From Dermacentor variabilis (lineage: Eukaryota; Arthropoda; Arachnida; Ixodida; Ixodidae): a stretch of DNA of 64,000 nucleotides. The translations under genes and the position numbers were made by a program. Each line of letters opens with the position of its first letter. Position 1 is the first letter of the stretch. The DNA is taken from the NCBI RefSeq assembly GCF_050947875.1, contig NC_134571.1, forward strand, positions 227,302,024 to 227,366,023, read 5' to 3'. Of the stretch, positions 56,259 through 64,000 are shown piece after piece. Below the pieces are notes generated by a model that was not told where the DNA came from, made no database searches, and saw only the letters and a list, made by a program, of their open reading frames with translations.

Positions 56259-56495
56259 CCGTTGACAGCGCAGGCGCAGACACGTTGATGGAAGTCATGA
56301 TGAGGTCGTTGATCAAGCAAAAATCAGCTCGTGCTGGATGCTCGAAGCCAACGTCATTTGCTTGGTAAGAGGGAGATCGGGCGAATCCTTCACCAAGATA
56401 AAGCGGTTGTGCGGGCAGCAAGAGGGTCAAAACCTGCGTAATGAAGCAAAATTGGTTCTTGAGCATTGTGCCTGAGGTGCTGCTGCCAAGCCCAC

Positions 56496-56558
56496 TGGTT
56501 GCAACCGGCGATGGGAAGCTTCTTATATAGGGCATGGTGTCCCCGTGATGTGACGTCA
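56496..56558 (-). promoter_or_regulatory. Monomer promoter 3: CRE, TATA, initiator
   Basis: Same arrangement as in 56,196-56,258, displaced by 300 nt. TGACGTCA and TATATAAG are unchanged. Confidence 0.68.
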
Positions 56559-56795
56559 CCGTTGACAGCGCAGGTGCAGACACGTTGATGGAAGTCATGA
56601 TGAAGTCGATGATTAAGCAAAAATCAGCTCGTGCTGGATGCTCGAAGCCAACATCATTTGCTTGGTAAGAGGGAGATCGGGCGAATCCTTCACCGAGATA
56701 AAGCGGTTGTGCGGGCAGCAAGAGGGTCAAAACCTGCGTAATGAAGCAAAATTGGTTCTTGAGCATTGTGCCTGAGGTGCTGCTGCCAAGCCCAC

Positions 56796-56858
56796 TGGTT
56801 GCAACCGGCGATGGGAAGCTTCTTATATAGGGCATGGTGTCCCCGTGATGTGACGTCA
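56796..56858 (-). promoter_or_regulatory. Monomer promoter 2: CRE, TATA, initiator
   Basis: Same arrangement, 600 nt from the ORF1-proximal unit. TGACGTCA and TATATAAG are unchanged. Confidence 0.68.
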
Positions 56859-57095
56859 CCGTTGACAGCGCAGGTGCAGACACGTTGATGGAAGTCATGA
56901 TGAGGTCGTTGATCAAGCAAAAATCAGCTCGTGCTGGATGCTCGAAGCCAACGTCATTTGCTTGGTAAGAGGGAGATCGGGCGAATCCTTCACCGAGATA
57001 AAGCGGTTGTGCGGGCAGCAAGAGGGTCAAAACCTGCGTAATGAAGCAAAATTGGTTCTTGAGCATTGTGCCTGAGGTGCTGCTGCCAAGCCCAC

Positions 57096-57158
57096 TGGTT
57101 GCAACCGGCGATGGGAAGCTTCTTATATAGGGCATGGTGTCCCCGTGATGTGATGTCA
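57096..57158 (-). promoter_or_regulatory. Monomer promoter 1 (5'-most): CRE mutated
   Basis: Same arrangement, but the CRE reads TGATGTCA on the plus strand (57,151-57,158), a one-base change. TATA and initiator are unchanged. Confidence 0.66.
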
Positions 57159-57396
57159 CCGTTGACAGCGCAGGCGCAGACACGTTGATGGAAGTCATGA
57201 TGAGGTCGCTGATTAAGCAAAAATCAGCTCGTGCTGGATGCTCGAAGCCAACGTCATTTGCTTGGTAAGAGGGAGATCGGGCGAATCCTTCACCGAGATA
57301 AAGCGGTTGTGCGGGCAGCAAGAGGGTCAAAACCTGCGTAATGAAGCAAAATGGGTTCTTGAGCATTGTGCCCGAGGTGCTGCTGCCAAGCCCACC

Positions 57397-57401
57397 AATT
57401 T
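57397..57401. repeat. LINE-4 target site duplication AATTT (right)
   Basis: Matches 52,316-52,320. LINE-3 endonuclease sequence resumes immediately after it. Confidence 0.75.
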
Positions 57402-58115
57402 CTCCCAATCAGCTGTACCAATCTTCCGCCTAGGAGCCTGTAATGGATATTCATTTTCTTTAAGTGTTCGTAGCAGTATGGGGAAGTGGTCGCTTCCTTA
57501 AGGATTGTTCATAACTTCCCATTCGAGTTCAGGAATTATAGACGGGGAAACTATGCTGAGATCAATTGAAGAAAAAGTTTTGCTTGCAAGACAGTAATAT
57601 GTGGGTTCCTTCTTATTCTACAGGCACGCACCAGAAGAAAAAAGGAATTGTTCAACAAGACGTCCTCGTGCATCTACACGAGGGTCGCCCCACAGGTAGC
57701 TGTGTGCATTGAAATCGCCAAGAACAACATAAGGTTCTGGCAATTCATCTATAAAGGACTGAAATTCATGTTTGTTTAATTTGTAATGTGGAGGTATGTA
57801 AAGCGAGCAAATAGTAATAAGTTTGTTTAGCAGAACAACTCGAACCGCCACTGCTTCAAGGGCCGTTCGTTGCTGTAAACATTGACATGCTGTGCTTTTT
57901 TGAATTACAATGGCAACACCGCCCGATGATGCTATCGCATCATCGCGATCTTTGTGAAAAGTAACATACTGTTGAAGAAAGTTTGTGTGTTTTGGTTTTA
58001 AGTGTGTTTCCTGTGAACACAGCACTTTTGAATTGTGTTTGTGGATGAGTTCTTGTACATCATCAAGGTTTCTAAGAAGACCTCTGCCGTTCCATTAAAT
58101 GATTTGTGCATCCAT
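57402..58115 (-). pseudogene. LINE-3 ORF2 endonuclease
   Basis: APE-type endonuclease from ATG 58,113-58,115. A TAA occurs at codon 7, then NGRGLLRNLDDVQELI, CSQETHLKP (catalytic Glu), VVLGDFNAHSYLWGDP, a TAG at about 57,618, then IDLSIVSPS and GSDHFPIL (catalytic Asp/His) near 57,490. It is cut at 57,401 by LINE-4; the linker continues at 52,315. Confidence 0.83.
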
Positions 58116-58166
58116 ATTTAAAGTAAATTGGTGCTGTGTATACAGAAACAGTAGTGATGCCTTAGT

Positions 58167-59020
58167 TTACAGAGCTCTTTCGAGGCCCTTAACGGGGCTT
58201 TTGCCCTTTCTGAAGTGTTCGAGGGAGTCTCGCTGCTCCTCAGGCGCTTGGTGCGCCGTGAGGATAGGTGTAGTGTCCATTGCCTCTTGTGAGGCGCCGG
58301 ACACGTGCTCTTGCGAGCGGGAAGTTTTCCGAGAGAGTCCCGCCTCGGAAGGCAAGACCCCTGCGCCCATCAGCCCGGAGGTCGATGGGGCTCCCTGTGG
58401 AATTTGGCTGCGCCGGCTTTTGCCAGCGCTGGAAGGGCCCGAGGAGGTTGAGGCAGCCATCGCTGCGCCTACCTTCGGGGCTGCTATCAGTCCTGCGGGA
58501 TCACTGCGTGTAGTGCAGGTTGCCGCAGATAACTCTAGTGGGGCCAGCAACCCAAGGGTAGCCTGGCCTGTTTGCTGGTTGGATGGAGTAGGCTTACCTA
58601 CTTCCACCCTGGGGGCAGGAGCCAAAGGTACCTGCTCACTGCACGGGGGCTGGGCACTTGCCAATGGTTGCTGTGACGCTGCCCCCCGACGCGCCGCATC
58701 AGCATAAGGTGTGCTGTGGAAAGGTGAGCACCTCTTACGAGGGCTTCCTTAAACGAAATATTTTCCTTGACTTTGAGGGTGATTATCTCTTTTTCTTTCT
58801 TCCAGTTCGGACAGGAGCGTGAGTAGGCTGGATGGTCACCACTGCAGTTCACACAGTGAGGTGTGCCACTGCAATTGTTGGAGAGGTGGCCCTGGACTCC
58901 ACACTTTGCACAAGTTATTTGACCATGGCAGCTCTGCGATCCATGGCCGAACCTCTGACATTGGAAACACCGTCTAGGGTTGGGGATATATAGACGCAAA
59001 ATAAGTTTGCACGTGATGAC
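58167..59020 (-). pseudogene. LINE-3 ORF1 with three CCHC zinc knuckles
   Basis: Gag-like nucleic-acid-binding protein. Three knuckles follow each other: CFQCQRFGHGSQSC, CAKCGVQGHLSNNC and CVNCSGDHPAYSRSC (58,850-58,970), then a Lys/Glu-rich helix, a frameshift near 58,700, and a long Pro/Ser/Ala-rich low-complexity tail (58,167-58,664) ending 52 nt before ORF2. The N-terminal part is missing because LINE-3 stops at about 59,020. A plus-strand open frame over 58,099-58,707 is its antisense shadow. Confidence 0.83.
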
Positions 59021-59125
59021 ACGGGACCCTTAAGGCGAGAACGACGAAGTTCATGGTTGCGTGCCCGCTCTCCGAGGACCAGCCATCGCTAAAGGCAGAC
59101 GTTTTTTTCAGCCGAGCTTACCCCT

Positions 59126-60307
59126 GTGCACGTACGTGCCAGCCGACTTCTCCAGGGACTCCAGCCACAGCACGGTCTGCTACCCGAACGAACTAGAATG
59201 ACGAACCAACCACCTCCTGCCACTCCTGCAGCATCGCACGTTGTCGTCAATCACATCCGCACGCCGAATCTGTTCCACGGAAGTGCTTCAGAGGACGCCG
59301 ACGACTGGCTTGACCATTTTGACCAGGTTGCCAACCTCAACGACTGGAACCACAAGCGTAAGCTACGCTACGTGTACTTCGCTCTTGAGGATTCCGCGAA
59401 AACATGGTTTGAGAACCACGAGGTGACACTGACGTCATGGGAAGAATTTCGTAGGCAGTTCCTCAATGTCTTCGCCAGTGCGGACAGGAAGGAGAGGGCG
59501 GAGTTAGCGTTGGAGGCAAGAATTCAAGGCCCGAATGAGCGAGTGATGGCGTACGTAGAAGACATGAATCGGCTTTTCAGACGTGCTGACCCTTCTATGA
59601 CTGAAACAAAGAAGGTGCGCCATCTCGTGCGCGGTGTCAAAGAGGAAATCTTTGCTAGCATTCGAAATCCGCCGATGACACTTGCAGAGTTCCATGACGA
59701 AGCCACTGCTATGGAAAAGGCCCTTCAACAGAGGGCCAGGCAAAACAACTGTGATGGCATGATTTCAAGGGAGCTCTCTGCCGTTACCCTTGGTAACGAC
59801 GTTGGCGCCTTGCGAGAACTCATCAGGGCTGTAGTCAAGGAGGAACTGCAGAGGATGCAGATGAGCACTGCCCCTGTGGGACAACTTTCCATTGTGAAAA
59901 TGGTGTGCGCCGAGGTCCGACAGGCCGTCCATATTCCTGGACAGTACAAGGCACCACAGCAGGGATCGCACGCCGAAATGAGTTACACTGAAGCAGTACG
60001 CTGTCCGCTACCCTCAAGTGCGTGTAGCATGGTACACCCCACTCAACAAATGGATGTAAGCTTCAGGCCGCCTCGCAGCCCACCGCACATCGCCGAAGCA
60101 AGGACTAGGAAGAGCGACGTCTGGCGCACCACAGACTACAAGCCCCTTTGGTTTCGTTGTGGCAAAGCCGGACACATCTACAGAATGTGTCCTTTTTGTC
60201 AAGTGGGGCTCCGTGGATTCTTGCCGAATGCACCTCGTCCACGACCTGGTGAGTGGCCGCCGGAAATAGAGAGTTTCGTCGCGAATCGTCGCAATGTTTA
60301 TCAGTGA
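59126..60307 (+). CDS. gag: Gypsy-4 gag (393 aa, zinc knuckle altered)
   Basis: Uninterrupted frame. The N-terminal ~35 residues resemble the Gypsy-1 gag leader; an internal ATG at 59,198 (MTNQPPPATPAAS) is an alternative start. The capsid-like part contains LFHGSASEDADDWLDHFDQ, YVYFALEDSAKTWFENHE, PNERVMAYVEDMNRLFRRADP and VRGVKEEIFASIRNPP, matching Gypsy-1 gag over its whole length. The zinc knuckle near residue 346 reads WFRCGKAGHIYRMC: the first Cys of CCHC is Trp, so zinc binding is probably lost. Gag forms the particle that holds element RNA. Confidence 0.9.
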   Translation: MHVRASRLLQGLQPQHGLLPERTRMTNQPPPATPAASHVVVNHIRTPNLFHGSASEDADDWLDHFDQVANLNDWNHKRKLRYVYFALEDSAKTWFENHEVTLTSWEEFRRQFLNVFASADRKERAELALEARIQGPNERVMAYVEDMNRLFRRADPSMTETKKVRHLVRGVKEEIFASIRNPPMTLAEFHDEATAMEKALQQRARQNNCDGMISRELSAVTLGNDVGALRELIRAVVKEELQRMQMSTAPVGQLSIVKMVCAEVRQAVHIPGQYKAPQQGSHAEMSYTEAVRCPLPSSACSMVHPTQQMDVSFRPPRSPPHIAEARTRKSDVWRTTDYKPLWFRCGKAGHIYRMCPFCQVGLRGFLPNAPRPRPGEWPPEIESFVANRRNVYQ

Positions 60308-60465
60308 TGGCAGGAGCCCCATTCGTTGTCTCCTGCTCGTTACAGGTCACCATCACCAAGCCAAGCCCTTACTAGCGGCGCTCTGAGACGCCGCTCGCCT
60401 AGCCCGGCGGGTCGGGAAAACTGAGTTCAGCGACCTCCAGAGGTGAGGCCGCTGACGACGACCGT

Positions 60466-61299
60466 ATGCAAGATCCTCCACTACGACGACAACGACGAAA
60501 ACAGAACGATGCAGACGTACAGACAGAGTCAAACACGTTACGAGAGGTAGTAACGTCGAACATTCCTGTCACCATAGACAACGAAGAAATAACGGCGTTA
60601 ATCGACACTGGAGCGGACACCTCAGTTATGAGCATGGACCTTGCCTGCAAGCTGAAGAAAGTTTCTACCGAGTGGACTGGGTCACAGATTCGCAATGCAG
60701 GAGGCCATCTGCTAACCCCGGTAGGAAGATGCACAGCGCAAGTGAGCATTCGTGGGTTTACGTACCTCGGAGATTTCGTTATCCTCCCAAGCTGTTCGAG
60801 GGACCTAATTCTGGGAATGGACTTTCTGCAGGCTAATGGAGCTGTGATTAACTTACAAAAGTCACGGGTAACGTTTTCGACGGCGCAGGCCTTAGCAGGG
60901 AGCAGCACTGATGACACGTATGTCAACGCCTTGAGGATTGTTGACAAGAATATCACGGTGCCGCCAAGGAGCAGCATAGTGACCCTCGTCACCTGCGACG
61001 CGTTCGACGGCAATGAGGGTATTGCCGAGGCAAATACCCCGCTGCTGCTAGAAAGATACATCTGCATCACCCAGGGGCTTGTTCGAAAACAGCATAAGTG
61101 CTCGCAAGTTTTGTTGACAAATTTCAGCCATGAGTATCAGCACGTCCCTCAAGGTACAGCTGTGGCATTCCTGAACGACATTGCTGACTTTTCCGACATC
61201 GGCACGTTACAAGTGACTTCACCGGATGCAACAACTCACGCCAGCCTGAATACCGGTGTCCACATTAATGCTGACTTAGCAGATGTACAGAAGGATTAG
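60466..61299 (+). CDS. pol: Gypsy-4 protease region (277 aa)
   Basis: Retropepsin with active-site DTGAD at residues 47-51 and ILGMDFLQANGAVINL near residues 119-134, the second conserved strand. The C-terminal half links to RT. The frame differs from gag, as in Gypsy-1. It ends at TAG 61,297-61,299, after which the same frame continues with LLGLLTELSGCFSTEYK into RT, so the TAG is a lesion. Confidence 0.85.
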   Translation: MQDPPLRRQRRKQNDADVQTESNTLREVVTSNIPVTIDNEEITALIDTGADTSVMSMDLACKLKKVSTEWTGSQIRNAGGHLLTPVGRCTAQVSIRGFTYLGDFVILPSCSRDLILGMDFLQANGAVINLQKSRVTFSTAQALAGSSTDDTYVNALRIVDKNITVPPRSSIVTLVTCDAFDGNEGIAEANTPLLLERYICITQGLVRKQHKCSQVLLTNFSHEYQHVPQGTAVAFLNDIADFSDIGTLQVTSPDATTHASLNTGVHINADLADVQKD

Positions 61300-62184
61300 C
61301 TGCTTGGCCTACTGACAGAACTCTCTGGCTGTTTTTCCACAGAATACAAAGTCCAGTGCACTTCCGTTACGCAACACCGGATTGTTACAGAAAAGTTGGT
61401 GCGGCCTGTTCGTCAGCATCCGTATCGCATGTTACCTATGGAGCGGGAGGCGATTAAGTGTCAAGTTCAAGAAATGCTAAATGATGACGTCATCCAGCTG
61501 TCGACAAGTCTGTGGGCATCGCCTGTCGTACTAGTAAAAAAGAAAGACAACACACTCCACTTCTGTGTTGACTACAGACGGCTTAACCGAGTCACCAAAC
61601 GCAATATTTATCCCCTGCCACGGATCGATGACGCTTTCGACTGTCTGCGTCATGCTCAGTTCTTTACTTCGTTAGACCTAAAGTCTGGCTACTGGCAAAT
61701 CGAAGTGGACGAGCGTGACCGTGAAAAAACCGCCTTCGTGACTCCTGATGGGCTGTACGAATTTAAAGTGCTGCCTTTCGGTCTCTGTTTCGCTCCTGCT
61801 ACGTTCCAACGAATGATGGACACTGTACTCATTGGACTAAAGTGGCAGACGTGTCTACTGTACCTAGACAACATTGTTGTGTTTTCCAGCACGTTCGATG
61901 AACATCTCGCCCGGCTACAAAGCATCCTTACCGCAATACGCAAGGCCAACCTCACCATCAAGCCTGAAAAATGTTGCTTTGGCTTCCAGGAACTCAAGTT
62001 TCTAGGCTACTTGGTCAGCTCCCAAGGAGTACGACCAGACCCAGAAAAACTCGCTGCTGTTGCCGAGTTTCCTCGTCCTAAAGATAAAAAGGCTGTTCAG
62101 CGGTTCCTGGGCCTCTGTGCTTACTACCGTCGTTTCGTTGAAGGCTTCTCAAGGATTGCCAAACCGCTTACGAGACTGACGTGA
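61300..62184 (+). pseudogene. pol: Gypsy-4 reverse transcriptase
   Basis: Motifs are [44 protein letters not shown] and LPFGLCFAPATF. The catalytic box reads YLDN instead of YLDD (~61,860), which should inactivate polymerisation. The connection continues to [12 protein letters not shown] and a TGA at 62,182-62,184 caused by a frameshift. Confidence 0.88.
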
Positions 62185-63070
62185 CTGATGTGCCCTTTGC
62201 GTGGACGGAAGACCAAGAGCAGGCCTTCACCGAATTGCGTAAACGCCTTCAATCCGCTCCAGTGCTGGCACATTTTGATGACACCGCGGCAACTGAAATA
62301 CACACCGACGCCAGCAACGTAGGACTCGGGGCCATTCTGGTTCAATAGCAAGATGGTGCAGAAGGTGTAATTGCGTATGCGAGTCGTAGTCTGACAAAAG
62401 CAGAAGCTAATTATTCAACGACCGAAAAAGAATGCTTGGCAGTCGTGTGGGCCATCAGCAAGTTCTGACCCTACTTATACGGCCAGCCATTTCGAGCGAT
62501 CAGCGATCACCACTCGCTCTGCTGGCTTGCCAATCTACGAGACCCATCAGGTCGCCTCGCTCGTTGGAGCCTCCGCCTCCAGGAATACGTAACTGGAGGC
62601 GGACATAACTGTTGTCTACAGATCCGGCCATAACCATAGCGACGCTGATTGCTTGTCACATTCTCCTATTCCCTTGACATCCTCCGACTTGGAGCTAGAT
62701 ATGCCATTTCTTGGTGTCGTCGACGTGGTGCGCATGGCTGACTATCAACGTGCAGACTCTGAGCTGCTTCCAGTCATCCGATATCTCAAGGGAGCTGACG
62801 TTGTTGTCCCACGCCCACTTTCACGAGGATTGATGTCGTACTGCCTGCGAAACGATGTCCTGTACAAGAAAAATTTCGAGAACAGCCAGGAAACGTTCCT
62901 TCTCGTCGTTCCGACGGCACTGCGTGAGGAAGTTTTACAGGCGAGTCACGACGATCCCTGTCGATACATTAGGCTTCGCGAGGACATTAGCGCGCATACG
63001 GCAAAAATACTACTGTCCACACCTATTTTCGTCGGTTCAGCGCTATGTGCGAAGTCACGTGTGTGACAGT
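62185..63070 (+). pseudogene. pol: Gypsy-4 RNase H and integrase N-terminal region
   Basis: RNase H reads [16 protein letters not shown] (catalytic Asp present), then TAG at about 62,346, [17 protein letters not shown] at about 62,467, and [16 protein letters not shown]. Duplicated/shifted sequence follows near 62,600. The piece 62,653-63,066 has VVPRPLSRGL and YKKNFENSQETFLLVVP, leading to the HHCC finger, which is disrupted by a frameshift near 62,960. Confidence 0.8.
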
Positions 63071-64000
63071 CACGTGCTGTGACTGTCAGAGGTGTAAAGT
63101 TCCACCCGTCAAGCCTGCCGGCCTCCTTCAGCCTTTGGATCCGCCTCCGGCGCCGTTCCAGCAAGTGGGAATGGACCTTCTTGGGCCATTCCCCATGTCA
63201 TCCTTGCAAAATAAGTGGATAATCATGGCAACTGACTATTTAACTCGCTATGCGGAGACGAAAGCTGTGCCACGGGGAACTGTTGCTGAAGTCACCAGCT
63301 TCTTCGTCCACAACATCGTGCTTCACCACGGTGCACTCGCTGTACTCATTACTGACCGTGGTGCAGTTTACAGCGGAGTTATTGCAACAAGTCGTCACAC
63401 TGACGCACACCGACCACCGACAGACCACAGCCTATCATCCCCAAACTAACAGCTTAACAGAGCGCCTAAACAGAACATTAGCCGACACGCTCTCCATGTA
63501 CATTGATGTGGAACACAAAACATGGGATGAAATTTTGCCATACGTCACGTTTGCTTACAATATCGCTGTGCAGGAGACCACCGAGTTTACACCATTCGAG
63601 CTTGTTTATGGACGTCGCATTACAACCCCCTTAGACGCCATGCTCCCGGTAGACCACGGAACCACAAGGAATGACACCACTGAAGATTTCGTCGAGAAAG
63701 CCGAGGAAGCTCGCCAGCTTGCTCAGAATTGCATCCGCACCCAGCAGAATACCGGTGCCTACCGTTACAACCGGACCCGACGGAATGTCCAGTACTTACC
63801 AGGCAACTGTGTGTGGGTGTGGACACCTATCCGACACCATGGGCTCTCAGAGAAATTGTTGCGCCACTATTTCGGCCCCTATGAAGTTGTATGCTGCCTC
63901 AGTGATGTGAACTACGAGGTGGTGCCTCAAAGCTCTGATCCTGATTCGAACCGACGCCGTCCCCGTGCTGAAGTCGTCCACGTAGTACGGATGAAGCCAT
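63045..64000 (+). pseudogene. pol: Gypsy-4 integrase core and C-terminal part (runs off window)
   Basis: CCDCQRCKVPPVKPAG is the end of the zinc finger. MDLLGPFPMS (~63,175) and LITDRGAVYS (~63,350) carry the two aspartates. A frameshift near 63,370 moves to a frame with SLTERLNRTLADTLSMYID (Glu, ~63,455), FTPFELVYGRR and the GPY/F module (LLRHYFGPYEVV). The window ends before the stop codon. Confidence 0.85.

Larger units (their letters stand above)
52321..57396 (-). mobile_element. LINE-4: full-length CR1/L2-type LINE with promoter monomers and a 2A motif
   Basis: Minus-strand order is four 300-bp 5' monomers, ORF1 with 2A motif, coiled coil and RRM-like part, then APE endonuclease, reverse transcriptase without RNase H, a very short 3' UTR, and a (TAAA)n-type tail (52,321-52,350). 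Lack of RNase H, the RT style (GVPQGSVLGPLLFLLFINDI, YADD) and a simple-repeat tail fit the CR1/L2 group. Flanked by AATTT within LINE-3. Coding damage is slight: a frameshift near 54,270, a T-run slip near 52,610, and a TGA between ORF1 and ORF2 that may be natural. It is the youngest-looking LINE here. Confidence 0.92.
56150..57396 (-). repeat. LINE-4 5' tandem monomers, exact 300-bp period
   Basis: The phrase GAGCATTGTGCC(T/C)GAGGTGC recurs at 56,161, 56,461, 56,761, 57,061 and 57,361, spaced exactly 300 nt. Units differ by only a few bases. From 57,396 to 56,197 there are exactly four units, then the fifth start runs into unique ORF1 sequence near 56,140. The frame stays open through the units because 300 is divisible by three and no in-frame stop occurs. 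Confidence 0.95.
43785..59025 (-). mobile_element. LINE-3: I-like LINE carrying three nested insertions
   Basis: Minus-strand order after removing insertions is ORF1 with three CCHC knuckles (59,020-58,167), then ORF2 from 58,115: endonuclease, linker, RT, RNase H, C-terminal CCHC (stop at 44,202), then a 3' UTR with AATAAA near 43,794. Insertions are LINE-4 (52,321-57,396), Gypsy-3 (46,937-51,996) and a 111-bp MITE (45,605-45,715). For Gypsy-3 and the MITE, removing the insert and one target copy restores an open reading frame across the join. The 5' end is lost at about 59,025 where Gypsy-4 begins. RNase H after RT fits the I superfamily. Confidence 0.88.
59040..64000 (+). mobile_element. 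Gypsy-4: Ty3/Gypsy element, 5' LTR not found, 3' end beyond window
   Basis: Gag, protease, RT, RNase H and integrase in order on the plus strand, closely related to Gypsy-1 and Gypsy-2. No LTR is recognisable between the LINE-3 end (59,025) and gag (59,126), so the 5' end seems truncated. Lesions are a TAG after protease, a changed RT active site, a frameshift near 62,180, stops in RNase H and frameshifts in integrase. The window ends inside the integrase C-terminal region. Confidence 0.9.

Noticed and set aside
56150..57396. CRISPR-like or satellite array
   Set aside because: Direct 300-bp units without spacers, bounded by a LINE ORF and a target duplication in a eukaryotic retroelement.
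55279..57408. 709-codon open frame with four 100-residue repeats taken as a host repetitive or structural protein
   Set aside because: The repeats are the 300-bp 5' monomers of LINE-4 and the rest is its ORF1; the start lies in flanking LINE-3 sequence.
58099..58707. 202-codon plus-strand frame as a gene
   Set aside because: Antisense of the Pro/Ala/Ser-rich tail of LINE-3 ORF1, where low complexity keeps both strands open.

Overview
The window is arthropod nuclear DNA, most probably from a hard (ixodid) tick. The evidence is a tRNA-headed SINE that matches the tick Ruka type as I remember it, several Ty3/Gypsy and LINE families of the kind that dominate tick genomes, and many short A+T-rich interspersed repeats. 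I recognise no host protein gene. Nearly every credible coding stretch belongs to a retrotransposon, and most are broken.

Layout. 1-2,500: unassigned DNA with a palindrome and an interspersed repeat. 2,528-8,035: Gypsy-1 (minus strand) with a 5' LTR, gag, protease and pol, but no 3' LTR. 8,085-19,400: mostly non-coding, holding a diverged ~0.43-kb tandem array (9.4-12.1 kb) invaded by two Ruka-like SINEs, a second repetitive block (12.9-14.8 kb), two GGACGTCC-rich tracts, and a 58-bp perfect inverted repeat. 19,460-21,473: truncated Gypsy-2 with an intact RNase H-integrase frame. 16.2 kb and 21.6 kb: two ~0.8-kb copies of one repeat in opposite orientation. 22.5-23.2 kb: fossil LINE 3' end. 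25.8-32.1 kb: two divergent LINEs head to head. 32.1-40.3 kb: SINE/MITE territory, including two copies of a TTAA-targeting element, one with a related empty site nearby. 41.5-43.8 kb: decayed CsRn1-like Gypsy, a LINE tail and a Tigger/pogo remnant.

43,785-59,025 is a nested complex. An I-like LINE (LINE-3, minus) is interrupted by (i) a 111-bp hairpin MITE, (ii) a 5,060-bp Gypsy-3 with 153-bp LTRs and ATAT target duplication, and (iii) LINE-4, a 5,076-bp CR1/L2-type element with an AATTT duplication. 59,040-64,000 is Gypsy-4 (plus), running off the window.

The most interesting unit is LINE-4. Its 5' region is exactly four 300-bp tandem monomers, each with a CRE-like site, a TATA box and an initiator-like site. 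The element's first nucleotide falls exactly on the initiator position of the monomer register. The ORF1 reading frame runs through all monomers. The predicted 295-residue ORF1 carries a 2A-type ribosome-skipping motif (GDIESNPGP) near its N terminus, after a hydrophobic stretch. ORF1 and the endonuclease part of ORF2 lie in the same frame, separated by a single TGA. All coordinates and comparisons were read by eye; no database search was run.
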